From Duganella sp. CF402 (GTDB lineage: Bacteria; Pseudomonadota; Gammaproteobacteria; Burkholderiales; Burkholderiaceae_D): a stretch of 64,000 nucleotides of DNA. The notes beneath the pieces are model-generated. The model saw only the letters and a list, made by a program, of their open reading frames with translations, did not search any database and was not told the DNA's origin. The translations under genes and the position numbers were made by a program. Below are positions 42,432-52,175 of the stretch, one piece after another. The stretch covers positions 496,001 to 560,000 of the forward strand of contig NZ_FOBG01000001.1 of the NCBI RefSeq assembly GCF_900109645.1. The letters run 5' to 3'. The number at the start of each line of letters is the position of its first letter. The first letter of the stretch is position 1.

Positions 42432-44243
42432 ATGGCAATATCGGACAGCGGGCCGCCAATTCGGCGGGCTCGCCGGCTGGCGCTGGGCGCGCTGCTGCTG
42501 GCGGTCGCGCTGGTGCTGGCCGGGCTGGCGGGACGCTGGGCTGGTGACGCGGCCACCGACAAGCTAAGGCTGGCCGGGGCGCAGCGGCTGGACGGTTATG
42601 CGGTCAGCCTGGAAAATCTGCTGTCCAAGTACGACTTCCTGCCCGGTACCCTGGAGCTGCACAAGGACGTCATCGCGCTGCTGGAACGTCCCCATGACGA
42701 AGAGCTGCGCGATGAGGTCAACGCCTACCTCGAGCAGCTCAATCGCCAGTCCGGCTCCACCACGATCTATATCGTCAATCTGGACGGCGTGACGCAGGCC
42801 GCCAGCAACTGGCGCTCGATTTACAGTTTTGTCGGCGACCACGTGGCCTTCCGCCCCTACGTGCGCGATGCCTTGCGCGGCATGCCCGGCGGTTTCTACG
42901 GCGTCGGCACGACCAACGGCGAGCCGGGATATTTTTTCGCGCATGGCATTTACCATAACGGCCGCATGCTGGGCGTGGCGACCGTCAAGGTCAATATCGA
43001 GCGGCTGGAACGCGGCTGGGAGCAGGGGGCCGGCAAGGTGCTGCTGACCGACTCCAACGGTGTCGTATTCCTCAGCTCGGTGCCGGCATGGAAGTACCGC
43101 ACGCTGGCGCCGCTGTCACCGGAGGTGGCAAAGGAACTGCAGGCTTCACGCCAGTACTCGGGCCATGCGCTGGCGCCGCTGGGCATGCGCGAGCTGCGCC
43201 GGCTCGATGGCGATGCCGCCATTGTCACTCTGCCGGAAGACCAGCGCACACCGGTGTTGAGCCAGACGCACTCGCTGGCGCCGCGTCACTGGAAATTCGT
43301 GTATCTGTCCGACTTGAACAGCGTGCGCGCCAGTGCCCGCAACGTCTTCCTGTTTGCGCTGCTGGTGCAGGCGCTGTTGCTGCTGTTGGTGCTGTACCTG
43401 CGCCAGCGCACGCAGACGCGCGCGCAGCTGGAAGCGATGGTGGCCGAACGCACCGTCAGCCTGCGCGAGATGACGCAGCACCTGAGCGAGGAAAACAGTG
43501 TGCGCCGCGTGGCCGAGGAAAAGCTGCGCCGCGCGCAGAGCGAGCTGGTACAAGCGGGCAAGATGGCGGTACTGGGCCAGATGGCGGCCGGCATCACGCA
43601 TGAACTGAACCAGCCGCTGACGGCCTTGCGCACCATGTCCGACAACGCGCGGGTGCTGATCGAGCGCGGACGGCTGGAGGAGGCCAGCGGCAACCTGGCC
43701 ACCATTTCGCAGCTGGTGGCGCGCATGGGAACCCTGACCGGGCAGCTGCGCCAGTTCGCGCGCAAGGCCGATGCGAGTCTGGCGGCGGTGCCGCTGGAAG
43801 CGGCCATCCATGCGGCGCTGTTTTTGGTCGAGCGGCGCATCGAACAGGAACGCGTGACCTTCCGCTTGCAGGCCCGCGATGCCAATGTGCAGGCGCTGTG
43901 CGACACCAACCGCCTGGAACAGGTGCTGGTCAACCTGTTCACCAACGCGCTCGATGCGATGGAAGGAAGCGCCGTGCGCGAGCTGGTCGCCAGCGTCCGC
44001 AGCGCGCATGGACGGGCGCTGATTATCGTCGAGGATACCGGCCCGGGGCTGCCGGAGGACGTGCGCGCCCATTTGTTTGAACCGTTTTTCACCACTAAGC
44101 CGCAGGGCAAGGGACTGGGACTGGGGCTGGCCATCTCCGAGCAGATCATCCGCGAATTCGGCGGCGAACTGCGGGCGGAGGCCGCCGACACAGGCGCCCG
44201 GTTTATCATTGAATTGCCACTCGCGCAGCAAGGAACAACATGA
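42432..44243 (+). CDS. dctB: C4-dicarboxylate sensor histidine kinase DctB
   Basis: This 603-residue membrane kinase has span 1 at about 16-34 and a periplasmic double-Cache-like sensor (about 35-290) with FYGVGTTNGEPGYFFAHGIY. Span 2 lies at about 300-320, followed by a coiled-coil stretch, HisKA with ITHELNQPLTAL (His390), and HATPase (NLFTNALDAME, GKGLGLGLAISEQI). The organisation matches DctB, which senses succinate or fumarate. The stop overlaps dctD by four bases. It follows the symporter and porin, so sensing and uptake are encoded together. Confidence 0.9.
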   Translation: MAISDSGPPIRRARRLALGALLLAVALVLAGLAGRWAGDAATDKLRLAGAQRLDGYAVSLENLLSKYDFLPGTLELHKDVIALLERPHDEELRDEVNAYLEQLNRQSGSTTIYIVNLDGVTQAASNWRSIYSFVGDHVAFRPYVRDALRGMPGGFYGVGTTNGEPGYFFAHGIYHNGRMLGVATVKVNIERLERGWEQGAGKVLLTDSNGVVFLSSVPAWKYRTLAPLSPEVAKELQASRQYSGHALAPLGMRELRRLDGDAAIVTLPEDQRTPVLSQTHSLAPRHWKFVYLSDLNSVRASARNVFLFALLVQALLLLLVLYLRQRTQTRAQLEAMVAERTVSLREMTQHLSEENSVRRVAEEKLRRAQSELVQAGKMAVLGQMAAGITHELNQPLTALRTMSDNARVLIERGRLEEASGNLATISQLVARMGTLTGQLRQFARKADASLAAVPLEAAIHAALFLVERRIEQERVTFRLQARDANVQALCDTNRLEQVLVNLFTNALDAMEGSAVRELVASVRSAHGRALIIVEDTGPGLPEDVRAHLFEPFFTTKPQGKGLGLGLAISEQIIREFGGELRAEAADTGARFIIELPLAQQGTT

Positions 44244-45574
44244 AAGTATTATTGATCGAAGACGACGACGCGGTGCGCGCCGGCAGCGCGCAGGCGCTGG
44301 ATCTGGCGGGCTTCGACGTGGAAGCCTATGCCGCCGCCGAACCGGCGCTGGCGCGCATCACGCCCGGTTTCGCCGGCGTGGTGGTGAGCGATGTGCGCCT
44401 GCCCGGCATGAGCGGGCTGGAATTCATGGCGGCGGCCAAGGCCATCGACGCGCAACTGCCGGTGGTGCTGGTGACGGGCCACGGCGATATCAGCATGGCG
44501 GTGGGCGCCATGCGCAACGGCGCCTACGATTTCATCGCCAAGCCGTATTCGTCCGAACAACTGGCCGAGGTGGTGCAGCGCGCGCAGGAGACGCGCCGCC
44601 TGATGTTGGAAGTGGCGGCGCTGCGGCACCGCATCGAGCATGGCGAGGGCATCGAAGCCACTTTGCTGGGCGATTCCGCGCCGATGCAGGCCTTGCGCCG
44701 GACCATCCTCGACCTGGCCGACGAGCCGGCCGATGTACTGATCTATGGCGAAACCGGCACCGGCAAGGAGATGGTGGCGCGCTGCCTGCACCAGTTCAGC
44801 CGCCGTCACAAGCGCCACTTTGTCGCGCTCAATTGCGGCGCGATTCCGGAGACGATTTTCGAGAGCGAAGTGTTTGGCCACGAATCCGGTTCCTTCACCG
44901 GCGCCAGCAAGCGCCAGATCGGCAAGATCGAACATGCCGAGGGCGGCTCGCTGTTCCTCGACGAGATCGAGAGCCTGCCGATGGCCTTGCAGGTCAAGAT
45001 GCTGCGCGTGCTGCAGGAGCGCTACATCGAACGGCTGGGTTCCAACACACCGGTGCCGGTGGACGTGCGCGTGATTGCCGCGTCCAAGGTCGATCTCAAG
45101 GAATGGTCGGAGCAGCAGAAATTCCGCAGCGATTTGTACTACCGCCTGAATCTCATCATATTGAACCTGCCGCCGTTGCGGGAACGGCGTGAAGATATCC
45201 CGCTGCTGTTCGAGCATTTCCTGCTCGGCGCAGCAGCGCGCTACAAGCGCGAGGCGCCGCCGGTGCCGGGCGCCCTGATGCAATCGCTGATGGCGCACAA
45301 CTGGCCGGGCAATGTGCGCGAGCTGCGCAACATCGCCGAGCGCTACGTGCTTGGGCTGTCGAGCGGTGCAGATGGCCTGCTGTCGGAGCGCAGCATGGCG
45401 CCGGTGCCACTGGCCGAGCAGGTGGGCGGATTCGAGCGCGCGGTGATCGAGCAGGAACTGCGCAAGGCCGGCGGCAGCGTCACCGCAGTCAGTCTGGCGC
45501 TGGGCGTGCCGAAGCAAACGCTGTATTACAAGCTGCAGAAGTACGGCTTGACCGCTGACGGCTACAAGCCTTAA
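44240..45574 (+). CDS. dctD: Sigma-54-dependent response regulator DctD
   Basis: The 444-residue activator of RpoN promoters has an N-terminal receiver with Asp51 (VVVSDVRLPGM), the Walker A GETGTGKE at 170-177, and the RpoN-contact loop at 217-222 reading GSFTGA instead of GAFTGA. The DEIESLPMALQ region and a C-terminal Fis-type HTH (SVTAVSLALGVPKQTLYYKL) follow. The architecture and neighbours identify DctD. It should activate the -24/-12 promoter at 40055. The TAA is shared with the convergent AsmA gene. Confidence 0.92.
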   Translation: MKVLLIEDDDAVRAGSAQALDLAGFDVEAYAAAEPALARITPGFAGVVVSDVRLPGMSGLEFMAAAKAIDAQLPVVLVTGHGDISMAVGAMRNGAYDFIAKPYSSEQLAEVVQRAQETRRLMLEVAALRHRIEHGEGIEATLLGDSAPMQALRRTILDLADEPADVLIYGETGTGKEMVARCLHQFSRRHKRHFVALNCGAIPETIFESEVFGHESGSFTGASKRQIGKIEHAEGGSLFLDEIESLPMALQVKMLRVLQERYIERLGSNTPVPVDVRVIAASKVDLKEWSEQQKFRSDLYYRLNLIILNLPPLRERREDIPLLFEHFLLGAAARYKREAPPVPGALMQSLMAHNWPGNVRELRNIAERYVLGLSSGADGLLSERSMAPVPLAEQVGGFERAVIEQELRKAGGSVTAVSLALGVPKQTLYYKLQKYGLTADGYKP

Positions 45575-47553
45575 GGCTTTTTCAGCGGCTGGGTCTTGGC
45601 CTGCGTGCGAGTCTGGTTGGCTTGCGCCAGCAGGGCCGGGCAGTCCACCGGATCGACCTTGCCTGGATTGACCAGCGGGATAATCGCCGCCACCGGATTG
45701 ACGATGGTCGCCAGCGCCACGGCGGCGCCGGCCTTGAGCGCCAGCGGGCCTTTCTGCGGCCCCACGTCCGGATTGGTGAAAGTGCCCTTGGCGTACAGCG
45801 GCGTGCGCAGGGAGATGATGCGCACGCCCTTGGTTTGCGGGCGCACGTCGAAGTCCAGCGTTTCCTTCGCCATGTCGACATTGCCGCTGACGTTGATGAC
45901 GGCTTCCTGCGTGTCGACCACGAAGCGGCGCGTTTGCGCTTTGCCGTGTTCCACCACGAAGTCACCGGCCAGGCAGTTCAACTGGATTTGCTTGTCGCCG
46001 AACAGTTTGACGAACACCAGGTTGGCGATGTTCAGGCCCGCCGCTTCGAGCACGAATTTGCTGACCGAGCCTTCGCTGACGGTGGCGCCCAACTCGCCGC
46101 TGGAGGTGGCCAGCATGGCGGAGACGGAATTGCCTTTGCCGGCCAGCGCCGCGTCGGCGCTCACTTCACCAACGCTGGCCTGCATCGATTCCAGTTTCGG
46201 AAACAGCTGGCGGATTTTCAGGTGGCGCGCGGCCATGCGAACTTGCGCGTCGATCTGTTTTTGACGGCCATCGAGTTTGATGTTGGAGGTGATGTCGCCG
46301 CCGGCCATGCCGAAGTTGAGCGGCGTCAGTGTCAGCACCTTGTCAGTCATGCGGATGTGGGTGTCGATGTCCTGTAGCGGAATGTCGTGGGTGCGGATCA
46401 GTTTTTTGCCGGAGAATTTGACGTCGGCGTCCAGCGCGTCCCACTTGGCGGTGTTGAACTGGTCCGCCGGCAGGGCTTTGCCAGCCTTGGTCTCCTTGGT
46501 GCCGATGGTGGGTCCAAGATCTTCCAGTCGCAGCTGGCGCGAGGTGATGGCGCCAGTCAGCAACGGGCGTGGCTTGCGCGGTGTGTAGGCCAGCGTGCCT
46601 TCCAGGTCGCTGCCGCCGACGGTACCGGTGAAGTTTTTGTAGGTCCAGTTCCATGCGGCGCCGGATTTTTTGCCGATTAGGCGGCCGGTGGTGGCGTAGG
46701 GTGGCGTTTCCGGCAGCAGCACGCCGGTCAGCGGATACAGGTCGGCCATGCTGGCGCCGGCCAGCGACAGCTTCAGGTCGAGGCCCGCCGGGGCGCGCGG
46801 ATCGGTGACCAGGCCTTCGATGGCGATTTTGTTTTTGCCCAGATTGGCGCTGGCCTGCACCGGGAAGTTGGTGTGGGTGTCGCGCAGGGACAGCACTTTG
46901 CCGACCTTGCCGCCGCCGGTGACCGGGGCGTTGCGGTAGCTCCCGCTGAGGTCAAAGCGCAGGCCGTACTTCTGTGCATCCGCGCCGTCGTTGATGCCGC
47001 TGGCTTCGGCCCGCAGGTCCAGTTTGATGGTGTCGTCGAGGTAGCGCACTTTGCCTTCGCCCAGCGTCAAGCGCTGGATGTCGACCTCCCAGGTGGCCGG
47101 GCCGTTATCCTTGAAAGTCCAGCTGTTGCTGCCATCGGCGCGGCGCTCGGCATCTACATTGATTTTGTCGACGGCGAGGTCGGTGATGGCGACTTCCTTA
47201 TGCAGCAGCGGCAACGGATGCAGCGCCACCACAATGCTGCCGACGTTGACGAGTTGCGGACTGCTGCTCCACGCCGGGTTGGCGACGCTGACGCCGGCGG
47301 CGCTGATGCGTGGACGCGGGACGTAGCGGCGCCAGCCCGCTTCGCTGGCATCGCCTTGTTCCCATTGCACGCGCAGGTCCCCATTGATGGCGAACGGACG
47401 GCCGATGCTGTCGGAGACGCGCTGGTTGATCCACGGGCGGGCGCGGTTCCAGTCGAAGGCGAGCACGAATATGACGAATGCCACCATCACCAGCAGCAGC
47501 GTGGCGAACAGGCCGAGTACGATCTTGAGTGGGCGTGATATCTTCATGCTCAC
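45571..47553 (-). CDS. AsmA-family inner-membrane protein
   Basis: The 660-residue protein has one N-terminal membrane anchor (about residues 12-32) and a long periplasmic part of the AsmA fold. The start resembles AsmA relatives (FDWNRARPWINQRVSDSIGRPF, positions about 34-55), and the C-terminal half holds the AsmA_2-type repeat with FVVEHGKAQTRRFVVDT and LDFDVRPQTKG. AsmA-like proteins bridge the envelope and help phospholipid transport to the outer membrane. A second Met two codons in is an equally good start. It lies downstream of lhr on the same strand. Confidence 0.85.
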   Translation of the reverse strand: MSMKISRPLKIVLGLFATLLLVMVAFVIFVLAFDWNRARPWINQRVSDSIGRPFAINGDLRVQWEQGDASEAGWRRYVPRPRISAAGVSVANPAWSSSPQLVNVGSIVVALHPLPLLHKEVAITDLAVDKINVDAERRADGSNSWTFKDNGPATWEVDIQRLTLGEGKVRYLDDTIKLDLRAEASGINDGADAQKYGLRFDLSGSYRNAPVTGGGKVGKVLSLRDTHTNFPVQASANLGKNKIAIEGLVTDPRAPAGLDLKLSLAGASMADLYPLTGVLLPETPPYATTGRLIGKKSGAAWNWTYKNFTGTVGGSDLEGTLAYTPRKPRPLLTGAITSRQLRLEDLGPTIGTKETKAGKALPADQFNTAKWDALDADVKFSGKKLIRTHDIPLQDIDTHIRMTDKVLTLTPLNFGMAGGDITSNIKLDGRQKQIDAQVRMAARHLKIRQLFPKLESMQASVGEVSADAALAGKGNSVSAMLATSSGELGATVSEGSVSKFVLEAAGLNIANLVFVKLFGDKQIQLNCLAGDFVVEHGKAQTRRFVVDTQEAVINVSGNVDMAKETLDFDVRPQTKGVRIISLRTPLYAKGTFTNPDVGPQKGPLALKAGAAVALATIVNPVAAIIPLVNPGKVDPVDCPALLAQANQTRTQAKTQPLKKP

Positions 47554-47604
47554 CGATGCTACGCCGCGCGCGGCTGGCGTTATGTGCGGTATGCCACGGA
47601 AGGG

Positions 47605-50600
47605 TTAAACCGGGGGCTTGCCGACCAGCCAGGCATGCAGTGTTTCGCGGTCCTGGGTATCGGGCGGGTAGTGGAATTTGCCAGCCACCATCGTGGCGAC
47701 GGGGACGCCGTCCCTGAATAGCAGGCGGTTGCCGGCCAGCGCGGGGACTTTGTCGCCTGCCAGAAGGGTGCCGCACAAGTTGAGCGGGTCGACGGCGGAG
47801 ATGCAGACGTAGCTGCCGTCGTGCGGCCGGCGGCGCATCTCGCGCAGCAGCGGGATGGCTTCTGGTAGGGCGAATTGTTCGCCCGAGATGCCGGCGATGA
47901 AGCGGCCGCCACGAATCTCGCCGCGTGCTTCGAGGCGATGGTAGACCGGCAGCAGTTCGCGCCAGCTGGGCATCCACGCCGCTTCGCGCTCCAGCAGCCG
48001 CCAGCTCATCACACCATAACGGCGCAGCAGCGTCATGGCAATGTGCTCCAGCGTTTCAGGTTCGGTGCGCGCCTTGCGGCCAGCCGTCGCCGCCGTGCGC
48101 CCGGCCGCCGGCGCTGCGCTGCCGGCCAAAGCCGGGGCGAGGGCGGTTTCGACCGGACGGACGGTGATGCTGACGCCGTCCCCGCGCCGGACCAGCGCCC
48201 AGCGGCCGGCTTCTTCCATCGTCGGGCCGGCGCCACGGCGGCGACGCTTGTCGTTGCTCGCCCGCTTGTTGGCCGGGACCAGCATGGCGCGCAGGCCGGC
48301 GTAGCTGTCGGCGTTGACCAGTCCCGTGGCGACCAGTTCGCCGAGCGTGTTCTCCAGTTCCACCGGCAGCAGTCGGGCATCGTGCGACAGTTCGTCGAAG
48401 AACATGGCGCCGTCGCGGCGCAGTGTTTCCAGCACGCGGGCGGCGCGTGGCGAGACTTCCACTTCGGCCGCCACGGCGGGCAACGCGTGCCACAACGCCA
48501 GCTGGCGGCGCGGCAGCAGCACCAGCGGCGTACTGCGCACCGGGCCACCGGCCGCGCTGGCTGGCGCACCGACGCGTGTCCATACGATTTTCCCTGCGCG
48601 ACAAAGGTCATCCAGCCACAGGGCGGAATAGTCGCGCAGGCGCAGGGCGAGCAGTTCGCTTTCCCATGCACCGGCGGCGGCCTCATAGCCTTCCAGCTGC
48701 GCCAGCACCTCGGGCAGGGCGTCGATGCCTTGCAACTGCGCGTCCGGCGCCAGATGCTGCCACTCGAACAAGAAGCGCATGAAGTCCTGCCGCTCGACTG
48801 GCTCGATTTCGCGTCGCAGGCTCTTGATGGTGTAGCGATGAATGCGGGCGAGCAGATGGCGTTCGCACCATTCCTCCGTTGTGGCGCCGGGCGTAAAGCG
48901 GCCGCGCATCACATAGCCCTCGCTCTCCAGCTGCGCCAGCGCGATGGCAACCGTGGACGGCGTCAACGCCAACGGTTCGGCAATCGCCGCCACCGTCTGC
49001 GGCCCGAAGCCACTTAAGCGCGCCCGCAAAATCTCCACCAGCGCCGCATCCCGCGTCCACTCCTCGCCGCGCCCGTCCGCCGCACCATCGCCCGCGCCGC
49101 CCGTCGCGGCCACCGCAGCGTCGCTCGCGCGCGCCATGCCGCCGCCTGTGACGCCCATCGTGACCACCGTACCGTCGCTCACGCCTGCCGCACCGCCGAT
49201 CGCGCCGGGCCAGACGGCGAGTGCGCAGGGGCGGCGCTCGCGGGCCACCCACAGGTCGGCGCCGCCGTCCGCATCGCGCAGGCGCATGGCGCGGCCGGCG
49301 GCGGCCAAACCTTCTATCCATTCCTGCCAGCCGTCTTCCCGCACGACCTCCGCCGGCGTGATGACGGCCAGCGACATCAGCGCCTCATGCATCTCATCGC
49401 CGCTGCGAACAGCAGGCCACGCCTCCGCCGCCACCGCCGCAATCGCGCCCACATCCAGCGCGCCCATATCGTCCGTGGATGCCGGATCGGTCCAGCGCCG
49501 ATTGATCACCGCCTGCGTGCGCCGCTCCTCCAACGGCGCATCATCCAGAAACGCATACGGCCGCGCATTCAAAATCTCCATCGCCAGCGGCGAGGGCGCA
49601 GGCAAATCGCGCGCCACCAAGCGCACCTCGCCAGCCTCCATCCGCCGCAACAGCGACAGCAGGCCCTCGCAATCCATCGCATCATGCAGACAATCATCCA
49701 GCGTCTGATCCACCAGCGGATGACTCGGCAGCTCACGCTCGCCGACTATATTCTCAAGACACGCCGCCTGATCCGGAAACACCGCCGCCAGCAAATCATC
49801 GCTCTTCATGCGCTGCAGCTGCGGCGCCACCTTGCGTCCACCCGTAAAGCGCGGCAGGGCCAGCGCCACCGTCGCATTCCAGCGCCACCGCACATTGAAC
49901 AGCGGCGCATCCAGCAATGCCTGCACCAGCACATGCTCCGCCGTAGTCGAGCGCAAATAGCGCCACACCTCATCCAGCGGAAAACTATGACTGTCCGACA
50001 GCGACAGCACAATCGCATCCTCCGTCGCCGCCGCCTGCAATTCAAAATTGAACGTGCGGCAGAAGCGCTTGCGCAAGGCCAGCCCCCAGGCCCGGTTCAC
50101 GCGGCTGCCGAACGGGGAGTGCACTACCAGCTGCATGCCGCCCGATTCATCGAAGAAGCGCTCCATCACCAGCGTATCGAGGGTTGGCAGCGCACCCAGC
50201 GCCGAGCGTGAACGCGCCAGATACTCGGCAATCTGCCGCGCCGCCGCATCCTGCAAGCCAAGATGCTCAACCAGCCAATCCACCGCAGACTCAATCGCCG
50301 CCTCGCCCTCGGCAGACGCCAGCAAACGATCAATCTCGCCGCGCAAGCGCGCCACGCCCAGCGACAACTCATCGCTGCGCCCTGGCGCCTCACCCAGCCA
50401 GAACGGAATATTCGGCGCCGCGCCGTGCGCATCCTCCACCCGCACCTTGCCCGCCTCCACACGCTGGATGCGATACGAGGTATTCCCAAGCTGGAAAACA
50501 TCGCCCGCCAGGCTCTCCACCGCAAAGTCTTCATGCACCGTGCCGATATTGTGGCCCTGCGGCTCCAGCACCACCGTGTAATCGGCGTTGTCCGGAATGG

Positions 50601-52092
50601 TCCCGCCGGACATCACCGCTGTCATCTTGCCGCCGCGCCGTCCGCGCAGCGTGCCGCTCACCGTATCCCGATGCAGGTACGAACCGCGTACGCCCTGGCG
50701 GCTGGTGTAGCCGTCGGTCAGCATGTGCAGCACATCGTCATACCGCTTGCGTTCCAGCTGCGCATACGGCGACGCCTGCCGCAGCATGTGATACAAGCCA
50801 TCCTCGCTCCACTCGCGGCACGCCACCTCGGCGACGATCTGCTGCGCCAGCACATCCAGCGGCGCTTGAGGAATGCGCAGTGCATCCAGTTCGTCGCGCC
50901 GCACGCAGTCCAGCAGCGCCGTGCACTCGATCAGGTCATCGCGCGAAGTAGGGAACAGCCGGCCCTTGGGCAAGCCACCCACCTGGTGGCCCGAGCGTCC
51001 CACCCGCTGCAGGAAGGCCGCGATACTGCGCGGAGAACCAATCTGGCACACCAGATCCACGTCGCCGATATCGATGCCCAGTTCCAGCGACGCGGTGGCG
51101 ATCAGCACCCGCAATTCGCCGCGCTTGAGTCGCTGCTCCGCATCCAGCCGGTACTCCCTGGCCAGGCTGCCGTGGTGCGCCGCCACGTGCTCCTCGCCGA
51201 GACGATCCGCCAGATGGCGCGCCATGCGCTCGGCCATGCGCCGCGTGTTCACAAACACCAGCGTAGTGCGGTGCTGGACAGTCAACTCGGCCAGCCGGTC
51301 GTAGACGCGGTCCCACACATCGTTCGGCATCACCGCTTCCAGCGGCACCGGCGGCAGTTCCAGATTCAGGTCGCGCGCCCGCACGTGGCCCACATCGACC
51401 ACCGCGCATGGCCTCCCGGTGCCGGCCAGGAACTGCGCCACCGCCGATATCGGCTTCTGCGTGGCCGACAATCCAATCCGCACCGGCGGCTGCGCGCACA
51501 AGGCGTCCAGCCGTTCAAGGCTCAGCGCCAGATGGCTGCCGCGCTTGCCGCCCGCCACCGCGTGAATCTCGTCGACAATCACCGTGCGCACGCTGGACAG
51601 CATGGTGCGCCCGCTGTCCGAACCAAGCAGCACATACAGCGATTCCGGCGTCGAGACGAGTATGTGTGGCGCGTGCTTGCGCATGGCGTTGCGTTCGGCC
51701 TGCGAGGTGTCGCCGGTGCGCACGGCGGCGCGGATGCCGTGTGGCGGCTGGCCGGTAACTTCCAGCTCGCGGCCTATGCCTTCCAGTGGCGCCAGCAGGT
51801 TGACGCGGATATCGTTGGACAGCGCCTTCAGCGGCGACACGTACAGCACCCGCGTCTCATCCGGCAGCGGCGCGCTGCGGCTTTCGCTCACCAGCGCATC
51901 GATGGCTGCCAAAAATGCGGTCAGGGTCTTGCCCGAGCCGGTCGGCGCCGCCACCAGCGTGGTCTGACTGGACTGGATCAGCGGCCAGGCGCGCCGCTGC
52001 GCCTCCGTCGCGCCGGGGAAGGCGGCATCGAACCACGCCGCCACGGCGGGATGGAAGCGATACAGGGCGGCGGGGTGCAGGGCGTCGTTCAT
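47605..52092 (-). CDS. lhr: Large helicase-related protein Lhr
   Basis: The 1495-residue superfamily 2 helicase is close in length to E. coli Lhr (1538). Motif I APTGSGKT begins at residue 49, the DEIH box is near residue 175, and SATQ and motif VI QRVGRSGHQ follow. These form the Lhr core with its winged-helix and beta-barrel domains. The C-terminal third, including ALLVEILRARLSGFG-type HTH segments, corresponds to Lhr-CTD, which has uracil-DNA glycosylase activity in E. coli. Residues about 985-1040 form a low-complexity Gly/Ala/Thr-rich insertion. Likely a 3'-5' DNA repair helicase. It starts 83 bases from the divergent hybrid kinase. Confidence 0.95.
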   Translation of the reverse strand: MNDALHPAALYRFHPAVAAWFDAAFPGATEAQRRAWPLIQSSQTTLVAAPTGSGKTLTAFLAAIDALVSESRSAPLPDETRVLYVSPLKALSNDIRVNLLAPLEGIGRELEVTGQPPHGIRAAVRTGDTSQAERNAMRKHAPHILVSTPESLYVLLGSDSGRTMLSSVRTVIVDEIHAVAGGKRGSHLALSLERLDALCAQPPVRIGLSATQKPISAVAQFLAGTGRPCAVVDVGHVRARDLNLELPPVPLEAVMPNDVWDRVYDRLAELTVQHRTTLVFVNTRRMAERMARHLADRLGEEHVAAHHGSLAREYRLDAEQRLKRGELRVLIATASLELGIDIGDVDLVCQIGSPRSIAAFLQRVGRSGHQVGGLPKGRLFPTSRDDLIECTALLDCVRRDELDALRIPQAPLDVLAQQIVAEVACREWSEDGLYHMLRQASPYAQLERKRYDDVLHMLTDGYTSRQGVRGSYLHRDTVSGTLRGRRGGKMTAVMSGGTIPDNADYTVVLEPQGHNIGTVHEDFAVESLAGDVFQLGNTSYRIQRVEAGKVRVEDAHGAAPNIPFWLGEAPGRSDELSLGVARLRGEIDRLLASAEGEAAIESAVDWLVEHLGLQDAAARQIAEYLARSRSALGALPTLDTLVMERFFDESGGMQLVVHSPFGSRVNRAWGLALRKRFCRTFNFELQAAATEDAIVLSLSDSHSFPLDEVWRYLRSTTAEHVLVQALLDAPLFNVRWRWNATVALALPRFTGGRKVAPQLQRMKSDDLLAAVFPDQAACLENIVGERELPSHPLVDQTLDDCLHDAMDCEGLLSLLRRMEAGEVRLVARDLPAPSPLAMEILNARPYAFLDDAPLEERRTQAVINRRWTDPASTDDMGALDVGAIAAVAAEAWPAVRSGDEMHEALMSLAVITPAEVVREDGWQEWIEGLAAAGRAMRLRDADGGADLWVARERRPCALAVWPGAIGGAAGVSDGTVVTMGVTGGGMARASDAAVAATGGAGDGAADGRGEEWTRDAALVEILRARLSGFGPQTVAAIAEPLALTPSTVAIALAQLESEGYVMRGRFTPGATTEEWCERHLLARIHRYTIKSLRREIEPVERQDFMRFLFEWQHLAPDAQLQGIDALPEVLAQLEGYEAAAGAWESELLALRLRDYSALWLDDLCRAGKIVWTRVGAPASAAGGPVRSTPLVLLPRRQLALWHALPAVAAEVEVSPRAARVLETLRRDGAMFFDELSHDARLLPVELENTLGELVATGLVNADSYAGLRAMLVPANKRASNDKRRRRGAGPTMEEAGRWALVRRGDGVSITVRPVETALAPALAGSAAPAAGRTAATAGRKARTEPETLEHIAMTLLRRYGVMSWRLLEREAAWMPSWRELLPVYHRLEARGEIRGGRFIAGISGEQFALPEAIPLLREMRRRPHDGSYVCISAVDPLNLCGTLLAGDKVPALAGNRLLFRDGVPVATMVAGKFHYPPDTQDRETLHAWLVGKPPV

Positions 52093-52175
52093 GGGAGAGC
52101 CAAGTCAATCAAACACGGCGTTGTTTCTACGAATGATAAGCTTGGAAACATTTTAAATCATGAAGCAAGCGAGCC

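Noticed and set aside
48900..49250. Frame change or insertion element inside lhr
   Set aside because: The Gly/Ala/Thr-rich stretch keeps frame and GC bias, so it is a low-complexity linker rather than an insertion.
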